Origin: Silene latifolia
Lineage: Eukaryota > Streptophyta > Magnoliopsida > Caryophyllales > Caryophyllaceae
Assembly: GCF_048544455.1 (NCBI RefSeq)
Contig: NC_133538.1
Span: forward strand, 253,442,491 to 253,506,490
DNA: 64,000 nt
Direction of reading: 5' to 3'
Shown here: piece after piece, positions 21,171-31,334 of the stretch
Layout: every line of letters starts with the position of its first letter
Numbering within the stretch: position 1 is the first letter of the stretch
Program-made: the position numbers and the translations under genes
Notes under the pieces: model-generated
Seen by the model: the letters and a program-made list of their open reading frames with translations, nothing else
Database searches by the model: none
Told to the model about the DNA's origin: nothing

Positions 21171-22988
21171 ATGGATTCCAAATATCTCAAGTGTCCCATC
21201 TTTGATGGGAAGAATTATGGATTGTGGAAAAACATGATGACTCACTATGTGAAAGGACACGATTGGGAGTGCTAGAGGATTATTCAAAACGGACCACACA
21301 AAATTCTTGTGGCATCCGAGGAAGGCACTACCTATGAAAAGAAAGAAGATATGGGATGGGCTCGAATTAGCTTATGAGGGTACTTCCATTGTTAGGAAGC
21401 ACCGAATAGATTTGCTTATGCCAAAATATGAGCTATTCATTATGGAGCCTAATGATTCCTTAGATAGCATGTCTGCAAGGTTTTCAAGCATCATAAACGA
21501 ACTGAAAAACCTAGGTAGGAAATTCAGTACTGAGGACATTGCTAGAAAGGTTCTTAGGAGCCTTACTAAGAAGTGGCGTGCTAAGGTCACTGCAATGGAG
21601 GAATCACGAGATCTTGAAACCCTTTCCTATCAAGAACTCATTGATGCTCTCATGGCCCATGAAATTACTCTTAACAAGGACGACGCTGAACCAAGTCGCA
21701 ATAAGAGTATGGCCTTAAAAAGTGAAGAAGTTGACTCTGAAATAGAGGATGAAACTGTTTTGTTTCCACGCCGTTTTAAAAATAGGATATTTCGAAACAA
21801 ACAAACAAAATCATCCTACAACAACAACAACAACAAATCATCCAATAAGAAGGTTACTGATTCAAAGTCATCTTTCGCAAATAGAGGATGCTTCAAGTGT
21901 GGAGAATCTGGTCACATGATCAAAGATTGCCCAACATGGGAGAAGATTAAGGACAAGACAAAACGTGAGAAGACAAAGAGAGAATTCAAACAAGTTATGA
22001 TGGCTTCGTGTTGGGGAGACCTTGACTCAGAAGATGACGAGGAATCTGAAAACGACGAAGTGGCCAACCTTTGTCTCACCAATGTCAGTCTTGACCTAAT
22101 CTCCGACGGTGACGATGAAGGCACAAATTCTTACTCAAACTACTCCCTCTCGGAGAATCAGACAAAGATGACGATGAAGAGGTAAGTTATCTCGAGCTTA
22201 AAAAATGTGTTAAGAAATTGTCTAAAAGTGCTTTAATTGAATACTTTGAACAATCTCTAGATAAGTGTCACGAACAGGATTTGGAATTGAAAGATCTAAA
22301 GGAACAGATTCTCGAAATCGCGGAAGAGAATCATACTCTCAAGGCTAAATCTAAGAAGTTGAAATCTAAAGTTATAGCTGAGAAAGCTACAACGCTAGAT
22401 TCTACTATGGCTGAATAGAAGGAATTAGAATCTAAAGTTATAGCTAATGAAGCTATAACTTCAGACCTAAAGCTTAACATTAAGCACCTTCAAGCCAAAG
22501 TTATAGCTAATGAAGCTATAACTTTAGAACTTAGAAAAGCCAAAAAACTTTCGGAAGCTAAGGTCACATCTGATGAAGTAGTGATCTTAGACCAAAAGAA
22601 AGAGATAGATTCTCTTTCAAAGCAATTGAAAGAATCTAAGGCCGATATGATCAATGTTAAGAAACAACACACCGATGTTGTGTTCATTCTTAACAAACGA
22701 TTCCAAGACTTTCGTGATAACTTTAAAAAGGACAATGATGTAGATCACACGAAATGTCAAGAGGAAATTAAAACCCTAAAAGACCTACTTCTACACGCTA
22801 GAAAGGTCCATGATAAGTGGGAAGGTAGCACAAAAGTCCTAAACTTCCTAACCAAACAATTAGACAATAATATGAATATGGGGTTAGGACATGAGTGCTA
22901 CAGCCGTAGAGATCACTCTAAATGCAAATCAACACCTTCGGATTTGATTTCAGAAAAAGGAAGTATGTTGATCTTCCTGAATACCTGA
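21171..22988 (+). pseudogene. gag: SIRE-type copia gag, broken by stops, deletion and frameshifts
   Basis: The ATG at 21171 begins MDSKYLKCPIFDGKNYGLW, the usual N-terminus of copia gag. A TAG at 21273-21275 follows at codon 35. Near 21340 the frame changes, with apparent loss of several dozen residues compared with the family. The UBN2-type core (IWDGLELAYEGTSIV, SARFSSIINELKNL) then leads to a zinc knuckle CFKCGESGHMIKDC at about 21891-21932. A one-base loss near 22145, compared with the copy at 63133, shifts the frame, and TAG at 22416-22418 replaces an AAG seen in that copy. The C-terminal part is a long Lys/Glu/Leu-rich coiled coil with 63-base tandem repeats (KVIANEAIT). The frame ends at 22986-22988 and overlaps the pol frame. 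Confidence 0.9.
22365..22530 (+). repeat. Tandem hairpin repeats in copia gag
   Basis: Three units about 63 bp apart each contain AAGTTATAGCT followed by a short gap and AGCTATAACTT. The first unit is imperfect on the right arm; the second and third have perfect 11-12 bp arms around AATGA. The same units occur at about 63358-63515 in the duplicated copy. Confidence 0.9.
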
Positions 22989-24898
22989 TTTGCAATTACT
23001 GTGGTCATACGGGTCACATCCAAATCAATTGTGTCAAAAAGGCTCATGACATACGAAAAAATGCCGAACATGCTAAAACTGTTGACACAGTTGTCGAGGA
23101 TAAGGAAACCCCCACTAACGAGCCTAACGAAGAAAGGAACAATAAATTTCGTTGGTTTTATGACATGGCCTTTGACTACACTAAGAAACCTAGCACTTCT
23201 CAAAACCCTTGTCGATCTCAACCTAGTAAACCTATTCACAAGGGAAATAGTCAAGAGAGACCTAGAGAAATTCCTAGACCTAGAAAAAACCCTAACCCTA
23301 GAACAGCTCCCAAATCAAACAAACCTAAGGTTAGGAAAACGGTCATTAGACGTGTTTGGGTTCGAAAGGATTTAGTATTTAGAGTAACTAATTATAAGGG
23401 ACCCAACTTAGCTTGGGTACCTAAAAAATGTATCTAATCCTTTCTGCAGGAAGTAGTGAAAGAAAACAATCAATGGTATCTTGACAGTGGATGTTCAAGA
23501 CACATGACCGGAGATAAGAATCTATTTCTTTCACTCAAGCCCTTCAACGGAGGAAAAGTGACGTTCGGGGACAACAAAAAGGGAAAAGTAATCGGCGTTG
23601 GCAAAATCGGAATCTCTAAGTCTCACACGATCAGTGATGTTTATCTCGTGGATGGTCTAAAACATAACTTGCTAAGCATATCTCAACTATGCGACAAAGG
23701 TAACTAAGTAGTTTTTCATACTGATAGTTGTCGCATTATTATTAAAGGAACTAGCAATGTTATTCTTGAAGGCCACAGAAAAAGGAATGTTTATATGGTA
23801 GATTTAAATGCTGTGCCTGCTAACTCTTTCTCATGTATGAAAGTTACTCTCGATGATCCCTGTTTATGGCATAAATGGTTTGGTCACATTAACTCACTAA
23901 CCTTGAACAAACTCAAGAAGTGGGACTTGGTTGAGGGGTTACCTAAGATCAAGTTCGACCAAGAAAAGATGTGTGACACGTGTGCTAGGTGCAAACAAGT
24001 AAGATCATCGTTCAAACCGAAAAGAGTAGTAAGCACAAATCAAGCCTTGGAACTGGTACACATGGACTTATGTGGACCTATGAAGGTAAGGAGTACAGGA
24101 GGATCAAGGTACGTCTTTGTTCTTGTAGACGACTACTCAAGGTATGTATGGCCTATCTTTCTTCATTCAAAAGACGAAACTTTTGATGAATTTGATTGTC
24201 TTATGAAACGTGTTCAAAACAAATATAAGACTAATCTTGTATCTATTCGTACAGTTCATGGCACCGAATTTGACAATCAAACCTTTATAGAATACTGTAG
24301 AGTTAATGGTGTAGGGCATAACTTTTCTGCACCAAGAACTCCTCAATAAAACGGTGTCGTTGAACGTATGAATAGAACCTTAGAAGATATGGCACGTACA
24401 ATGCTCTTGTGTAGTGGTTTACCTCGCAACTTTTGGGCTGAAGCCATTAGTACTTCTTGCTACATCCATAATCGTGCTATGATCCGACCTATCCTCAAGA
24501 AAAGCCCCTACGAACTCCTTAGAGGTCGAAAACCTAATATCTCCCATCTTCGCTGTTTTGGGAGTAAATGTTCTATACATAATAGCGGTAAAAACCGTTT
24601 AAGTAAATTCGACCCTAGGAGTGATGAGGCAATTTTTATAGGATATTCAGATCATAGCAAGGCTTACAAAGTCTTCAATAAGAGAACTCTTTGTATTTAA
24701 GAATGTATCTACGTTATTTTTGATGAATATAACGTGTTTGATAAGCCTTTACAGGATGAGGAGGAAGACTTGGATGAACCCGACTTTCGTCTCTCAAGAG
24801 ATGATCCCCCGGAATTGGAATTAGAGGACAATGAGATTGAGGGAACGAATGATGAACTTGATCGTTCCTCAAAAGATAAAAAGGAGAAAAACAAGTTA
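22922..24898 (+). pseudogene. pol: SIRE-type copia pol, N-terminal half: zinc knuckle, protease, integrase
   Basis: Reading opens in a frame -1 to gag, overlapping it by 67 bases. A second zinc knuckle CNYCGHTGHIQINC lies at about 22990-23031. The protease follows (WYLDSGCSRHMTG at about 23471) with a stop near 23705. The GAG-pre-integrase region (LWHKWFGHIN...CDTCARCKQ) supplies the HHCC zinc binding residues. The integrase core has the first Asp in HMDLCGPM, but the second position reads RTVHGTEFDN where the family has a D before HG, so the catalytic Asp is lost. A TAA sits just before the NGVVER Glu (about 24347). The core ends with the usual CFGSKC and IFIGYSDHSKAYKVFN. Not functional. 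Confidence 0.92.
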
Positions 24899-25015
24899 TA
24901 GTTGATGATACTATAACATTGACTCAAGACAAGAACTCCCAAACCAATGTTATAGATGATGTTACTATAACCTTGAATCCAAATCAAGGTGTAGAGTCCG
25001 AGGTTATAATCGGCT
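24893..25015 (+). repeat. Further GTTATAG hairpins in the integrase-RT linker
   Basis: GTTATAGT...ACTATAAC near 24896-24919 and GTTATAG...CTATAAC near 24947-24972 repeat the hairpin of the LTR and gag in a region coding only for an acidic linker. A partial unit (GGTTATAATCGG) follows near 25003. Confidence 0.75.
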
Positions 25016-25145
25016 CTAATACGACACCCGGATTGGATTCAAGGGAACTTCCTCTAATTCCGAACCAAATGAAATCGGGACAAGTTCAAATAACGATGGA
25101 GAACCAAGTATCTCAACAAAATGGAAATACAAGAGCTCACACCCC

Positions 25146-26733
25146 ATGGACGATATTCTTGGGAATATTAAGAAAGGTGTTCAAACAAGACGCTCATTAA
25201 ACAACTTCTGCTCTTTCTACTCTTTCCTATCCATGATCGAACCAAAGAACATCAATGAAGCTCTTGCTGAATCAGATTGGATTATAGCTATACAAGAAGA
25301 GCTACAACAGTTCGAAAGAAACAAGGTTTGGCACTTAGTTCCTAGACCAAAAGATCGTTCAGTCATTGGAACTAGGTGGGTCTTCAGGAACAAATTAGAT
25401 GATGTCGGAGTCATTGTCAGAAACAAAGCAAGATTGGTGGTCCAAGGGTATAATCAACAAGAAGGAATAGATTATGACGAGACTTTCGCACCTGTTGCTC
25501 GTCTTGAAGCTATTAGACTACTAATAGCTTTCGCTGCACACAAAGGGATGAAGCTCTTCCAGATGGACGTAAAGACATCATTCTTAAATAGATATTTACA
25601 AGAAGAAGTCTTCGTTGAACAACCTCCTGGTTTTAAAAATATCAAACTTGAGGATCACGTATTCAAATTAGATAAAGCCCTATACGGATTAAAGCAAGCA
25701 CCTAGGGCATGGTACGATCGATTATCTAAGTTTCTACTTGAAAGTGGATTTAGTAGAGGATCCGTCGACAAAACCCTATTTCTAAAAACTGAGGGTTCTG
25801 ACCTTTTGGTTGTTCAAATATACGTCGATGATATTATCTTTGGATCAACCAACCGAAGCCTATGCAAGTATTTTTCTGAGTTGATGACTTCTGAGTTCGA
25901 GATGAGTATGATGGGAGAACTGAAATTCTTCTTAGGGCTGCAAATACAACAAACTGATGAAGGCATTAAAATCCATCAACAGAAATACATCATGGAGTTG
26001 ATTCGGAAATTCGGAATAGAAAATTCACATGATATGCTTACTCCAATGGTCGAGAACAAGAAATTGACATGGGATGAAAACGGTAAATCAGTTGATGAAA
26101 CTACTTACCGTGGGATGATTGGGTGGGATGATTGGATCACTGTTATATTTGACCGCAAGTAGACCCGATATTATGTTTAGCGTATGCGTTTGTGCGAGAT
26201 ATCAATCATCTCCCAAAGAATCTCATATGACGGCCGTAAAATGAATTTTACGTTACTTAATTGGAACGGCCAACTTATACCTATGGTATCCAATGGAGTG
26301 CAATTTTGATCTAGTCTGTTATTCTGATGCCGAATATGCAGTGTGTTCTCTAGACAGGAAAACCACGTCGGGTGTCGCCACGTTTGTTGGACCATGTATC
26401 ATCACGTGGGGTTCGAAGAAACAAAATTCGGTTGCTCTCTTAACTGATGAAGCCGAATATATTGCTGCAGGACTGGTATGTACTCAACTTTTATGGCTTA
26501 AGCAACAATTACGTGATTATGGTGTTGACGTAGGATGTATTCCTATTTTTTGTGATTATACTAGCGCGATAATAATTTCTAAAAATCCCGCACAACATTC
26601 ACGTACCAAACACATTGAAATAAGACACCATTTTATACGAGACCATGTTGAGAAGGGGAATATAAAACTTGAATTTTGTAGTACTGAAAAACAATGGGCA
26701 GACATTTTGACAAAATCATTAGCTAGAGAATGA
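25146..26733 (+). pseudogene. pol: SIRE-type copia reverse transcriptase and RNase H
   Basis: The RT region (25146-26162) is open over 338 codons. It contains [45 protein letters not shown] (first catalytic Asp), [13 protein letters not shown] and [11 protein letters not shown] with the catalytic Asp pair. The frame is lost between about 26130 and 26290 (stop at 26160) by one or more indels. RNase H resumes near 26293 with YSDAEYA, DEAEYIAAG and IFCDYTSAI, keeping acidic positions, and ends ADILTKSLARE at 26733. RT alone might fold, but the polyprotein is broken. The FGSTN signature is typical of the SIRE/Maximus lineage. Confidence 0.93.
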
Positions 26734-27328
26734 TTTGAGACTTTACGGTTGGAAATTGGTTTAATCAGTGGTACCTAAGCTTCTATATTTGTTCAATCTT
26801 TTTATGACTGACTAGTTAAGTTAAGATTGTATGACTGTGTCCGTATATTGCGTTGCATGAATAATTTCATTTGTAGAAATACTTTCATCATACAATTCTA
26901 TTTGCCATCTATAATTTAATTGTTATACAAACTAATTCCTTATCACAATAAATAAAACACACCAAATCTTTTATCTTTCCAAATCACAAAGAATCATTCC
27001 TATATTGCTATTTCTTGTACACGGCTCAATCATAAACTTCCTATACAAACTCAATTTCCTTATTCTTATCTTTTACCTTAATAAATATATCCCTTAAATT
27101 CCTACACCTACCATAATTCCTATTCCTAATTATACACTTACCATAATTACTCTCCACTTGTTAACCCTATACCTAGCCTACACCTATATCTACCCTCCTT
27201 GCGTGTTACCCGTCCACACAACCCCACTTGCATACTTTTCTTTCTCTCAAATTTTTACCATCATCACAACTCATCTTCTTTACACAACCCATCACCATCA
27301 CCTCCTTTTTCAAACCATCATCATCATC
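26734..27328 (+). other. Spacer between RNase H and env-like ORF
   Basis: No coding sequence. The last 200 bp before the next ATG are C/T/A-rich and G-poor, like a leader or a branch-point and acceptor region, which would suit expression of the env-like ORF from a spliced or separate RNA. That is inference. Confidence 0.45.
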
Positions 27329-28942
27329 ATGAATCCAACCCATGCAAAAAATACCCGATCTTCAACCCGTCACCACCAAAACCGCCCCTTTCATAACCAA
27401 ACATCACCACTACCACCACATGATCCTCATTCCACTAATTGTTCTTCACCCCAACCAAACCAAAATACGCCCCTGTTTCGTGGTCGGGACGAGTCGGTGT
27501 CCGAAGGCAAAAGACGCCGTCTTTTCAAAGGGAAAAATAAGGTGGTTGTCGATGACAGTGAAGCTGTGGAGGAACCCGAGGTAATAGTTCGGAATGGTGT
27601 TGCTCGTACCTTGCTTAGGGATGTTTCGAAAGCCGCGACAAAAGAGGGATTAAATCGTGTTCGGCTTACTCATGACGAAAGCATCCTAGTTAATCGAGTT
27701 TTGAGGTATTCCATTCATGGTGGAAGGTATTATCCGAAATCTTGGTTGGTTAATGTTCTCGCTCTTGCTTTCTTTGTTAATTTTCTTGATTTTCAAGGGT
27801 GGAGTCACATTAGTTAGTTTTCGGGTCCTATTTATCCAGTTGAGGTGGTTCAATACTTTGCTAGTGTCTCAATTAAGAAAGGAGTCTTGCATGCGGTTGT
27901 TAATGGAGTTGATGTGACGGTCTCTGTTTCGAATTTTTGCTCTGCTTTTTCGGTTCCCGATGAAGAAATTGAATTAAATCCGAGTATTGAATGGTCTAAT
28001 GTTGTGAGTAAAAAGGAGTTGTTAGTGAAAAAGTATTTTGAGGAGAAGACGGAAGGAGGTAATATCGTGGTTCGTCCTCTCTTGGCAAAAATCAAGTTCC
28101 TCTTGAACTTTTTGTGGAACACAGTGGTGCCGAGGAGAGGAGGCCGTGATAAGGTGTCGAGTTATGAAGCTATAATGGTCTTTTCTTGGTTGGAAGGTCA
28201 GAAAGTGAATTTGGGTAGTGTCGTGTTGCACCGTATAATTCAAACAAGTCTCACGGTGACAAAAGAGAAGTTGAGCACCACAATCGACTTACCATATGGG
28301 ATGTGGGTGTCTCGGTTGTTGGAGATTAAGCGTGTGGTGGGACAAGACAGTTACGGTGTTAGTGCTCGGGATTGTATGTGTGAAAAGTTGATCAAGCTAA
28401 TGGGTCTTGTTGTTGATGGACCCGAGTTGCTTCTTGTTAAAGATGTTGAGAAAACGCCGTGAGATTCGGGTTTGGGAGCTATGGAGTCGAAATTGGAGGG
28501 GTTTATGAGTGGTTTAATGGAGAAATTTGAGGAGCATTCCACTAATTTGGCTACGGTGTTGTCACAGGTTGGACCATCTCGATCTTTAGACTCGGGCTTG
28601 GATGCTACTCGGGTGTACTCTTGGATGGAGGAAGTGGACAAAAGGTTAGCGGGTTTTGAGAGGGAGTTGAAGGCAATTTTTGGGGAAGTGTTCCCACACG
28701 GTGATCGTCTCACTTTCCTTACGAGTCAGGGTGGAGCTTTAGTTATGCACGGGAAAGCCGTGGCGGGTGATCAAGCGCTCACGTTGAAGGCCACTAAAGC
28801 TCTTTCCTTGAAAGTGCTTAACTTTGAAAGGAGCATTGGTACTCTTTCTCAGCTGGTTCGGAGCTCGTTTGACCGTCTTGATGCCTTAGAGCATCGTACT
28901 AGGCCCGACTACGTAAACCCGTATAAGACCCGTAACATTTGA
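27329..28942 (+). pseudogene. env-like third ORF of SIRE-type copia, two in-frame stops
   Basis: The ATG at 27329 opens a frame of 538 codons including the terminal stop. It is interrupted only by TAG at 27815-27817 and TGA at 28460-28462 and ends at TGA 28940-28942. The N-terminus is basic and low complexity (His/Pro/Ser) with a KGKNK stretch. The middle region (about 27560-28440) resembles the putative plant transposon protein domain often found in this ORF, with ARTLLRDVSKAATKEGLNRV and YPKSWLVNVLALAFFVNFL. The C-terminal third is predicted to be helical and coiled coil (MESKLEGFMSGLMEKFEEH). No clear signal peptide or transmembrane anchor is visible, so an envelope role is not supported. 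The function of this ORF in SIRE-type elements is unknown. Confidence 0.82.
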
Positions 28943-29470
28943 TTTCCTCTCGTCTTACCACATCTAGCCCTTACCTTATCTAGCTTTCTTTTTCTTTTCC
29001 GTTGGTGTGTTTAAACATTATCATTCGGCCCATATTGGCAATACACTTGTGGTTATGGCCCAAGTGTTTCATTAGACATGTGTTCATTCGGCCCACTTTG
29101 GCTTAAACATGTTTAATTCCTAGTTTGTATGATAATTATCTTTTGGATGCTCATAGTCTTCCTTGTTATTATTATTTCCTATGACGTTTTATCTCTTGTC
29201 TCGTCTTATATTATTCTAGTCATTTTTTATTTATTCTTAGCTTTTCGATGATGTCAAGAGAGGAAAGAACGTCTATAGTAAGCATCTACCTAAGCTTCCT
29301 CCTTGTCAAGACCAATTGTCTCTTAAAGTCCTTAAAGTTTCGGTTTTTGAAAAATCGTTTTGATCTTGCGTTAATCTTTATTATCAAGATAACGGTATTA
29401 TATTGAGGGGGAACTACTACATACTTAGTCACAATTTTAGGAAACTTGCCATCATAAAAAAGGGGGAATT
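28943..29470 (+). other. 3' untranslated region and polypurine tract of SIRE-type copia
   Basis: Noncoding. The polypurine tract AAAAAAGGGGGAA (about 29456-29468) abuts the 3' LTR, with ATT next to the TGTTGAACC start. Two short direct repeats of CATTCGGCCCA occur near 29023 and 29085. Confidence 0.85.
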
Positions 29471-31011
29471 TGTTGAACCATATAGCTTATATGTTTATGT
29501 TTTGATGATGTCAAGGTGCTTTACATTCTATATACTTGTTGCATGTAATCGTTTGTTAAGTGCTTTAGAATTAACCTATTACGAGCAACAAAGAAAATTG
29601 TGACAATTGCATGTAAAGTTCAAGCCCTTATTCAAAGATCGAACGATTCAAGATTCATTCAAGAATTATGTGAAGACGAAGTTCGTCTAAAGATTAATCA
29701 AGCTTGGATGATGACGTAGCCTATACTCGAAGATCTCCTTGAAGATTAGAATAGTATAGGTGATTATCTCGTAATGGTAATCAAGAATGAGTTTCTTGAA
29801 TTAGTAAAGTTATAGCTTTGCAGCTATAACATTACTAGTAAAAGAGCTCAATGTTATAGCTCTCCTACTATTACATTGAGATGCTGAGTTTTTATACACG
29901 ACTTATAATTGTTTCGAAAATTGTTTTATAATTGTTTAAAGTTTATTTTAAATGTTTTAATGAAGGTATTTATATAATAAAGCCCGGTTTAGTGAGGAGT
30001 CCGGCTTTGTATTAAACGTTAATTAGTAGTCATGATGGATCAACTTATGAGTTGGACTTTGCTACTAATTAGGGTTTCTATATAGCTTCTCTTAAAACCT
30101 AAATTCTAATCATATGTTAAGATTAGGGTTTTCACGAGTCACGGGGCATATGAGCCGTGACATCTCGTGTTACCTAGGGTATATTAGGTTAAGATTTTAT
30201 TCTATAATAATATCTTTACATATCTCATGTATCCTACTTGATATATTTGTTTATGATAAAAGATATTCTTGTTTTAGGAAATCTTATCATAATCTTAGAA
30301 TTTATAGTAAAGATTATATTTGGAAAGATTATATTCTATCTCTTAGAATATTTTTTATTATCTTTTAAGGCTTTTAGGGTTTTTGCCAAAAACCGTGTAG
30401 CCTACTCCTTCCTTTCCTATAAATACATTGTTATTTACAACATCTAAAATAGAGACCTTAAGCATAAAAATTAATTTCATCTTGAAAGAGCAAACCGTGT
30501 ATTTTCAAAGAAAAACCGTTTTGTTATTTTGAAAGGTCGTGTGTTTTAAAACTTGCATACTTGTTCTTAATTTATCGTTATAAGATAATAGTGCTTAGTT
30601 GATTTCTTAACTTGTTCATTAACGTGAACCTTTGTTAGAAACATTAGTGCTTTCTTATTAGCGTAAGTTAGCCACTCGAGTATTTAACGGTACTCATTGA
30701 GTCACAGCTAGAGTTAGTTGTACGAGTTGGGTTAGTAAATTTGTAATCCGTAGAAAGGTACTAAATTTATTAATCGAGAATAGTGGACGTAGGTTTCGAC
30801 TTAAGAAACTGAACCACTTCAAAAACCGTGCGTCTCTTCGTTCTTTCGCTTGCTTCGTTTATTTCGTTTACTTCCATTAGTTGATTAGTTAAAGTTTAAT
30901 CAATAAACTTTAAATAATCAATTACACATACATAATCGAAAAAGCTTTCAAAAGTTTTAAATCCTCAATTCACCCCTCCCTCTTGAGTATTTTGGATCAA
31001 TAAACTCTTCA
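29471..31011 (+). repeat. 3' LTR of SIRE-type copia
   Basis: The LTR is 1541 bp, TGTTGAACC to CTCTTCA, with TATA box TATAAAT at 30418-30424. Compared with the 5' LTR it lacks about 53 bp after CTTTTAGG (near 30376); the lost segment is bounded by short TTAGG repeats in the 5' LTR. It represents the pre-insertion state of the CACTA target near 30205. Confidence 0.94.
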
Positions 31012-31334
31012 GCATGTTATGTAGGTCACAGTTTAGGTGAGTGACTGTTTCTCTTTCTCTCTTACACATATATTTTACCCTTTGCTTCATGAGAGAAGAG
31101 TGACCCCGTGAGAGTCCGATTTTGTTGGTCTTTCAAGGTCGATAGGTCAGCTTTATTTATGGACATCATATAACTCGTTTGCGTATTGACTGCTGTAGCT
31201 ATGACTGTTAATTTTTGATTGCATTAAATTGGTTCAAGTAGACAAGTTATAGGTAGCTCTGAGTTTTCTCTTCCGTTCCATTAGTTTGCATTTAGTTTAC
31301 TTGAGGACGAGTAAAGGTTCGGTTTGGGGAGATT
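31012..31334 (+). other. Target duplication copy, rest of Athila 3' untranslated region and polypurine tract
   Basis: GCATG at 31012-31016 is the right target duplication of the copia. The Athila 3' untranslated region then resumes. It ends in the purine tract GGTTTGGGGAGATT (31321-31334) directly before the LTR start. Confidence 0.85.

Larger units (their letters stand above)
7145..31011 (+). mobile_element. SIRE/Maximus-type Ty1/copia element, full length, with CACTA insertion
   Basis: The element is bounded by TG...CA LTRs and a GCATG target duplication. It contains a 5' LTR (split by CACTA), primer binding site, gag, protease, integrase, RT, RNase H, an env-like ORF, a polypurine tract and a 3' LTR. 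The order PR-IN-RT-RH assigns it to Ty1/copia. The RT motif [11 protein letters not shown] and the extra 3' ORF point to the SIRE/Maximus lineage. The first 735 bp of the two LTRs differ at about 20 positions by eye (near 3%), so the insertion is not very recent. Disabling changes occur in gag, protease, integrase, between RT and RNase H, and in the env-like ORF. Confidence 0.92.

Noticed and set aside
23275-23305. Telomere-like CCCTAAACCCTA words
   Set aside because: Only one or two units, inside the copia pol frame where they encode a Pro/Asn/Arg stretch.
27199-27396. Overlapping plus-strand ORFs around the env-like start
   Set aside because: Alternative frames of a C-rich leader; the frame from 27329 is the one that continues into recognisable sequence.
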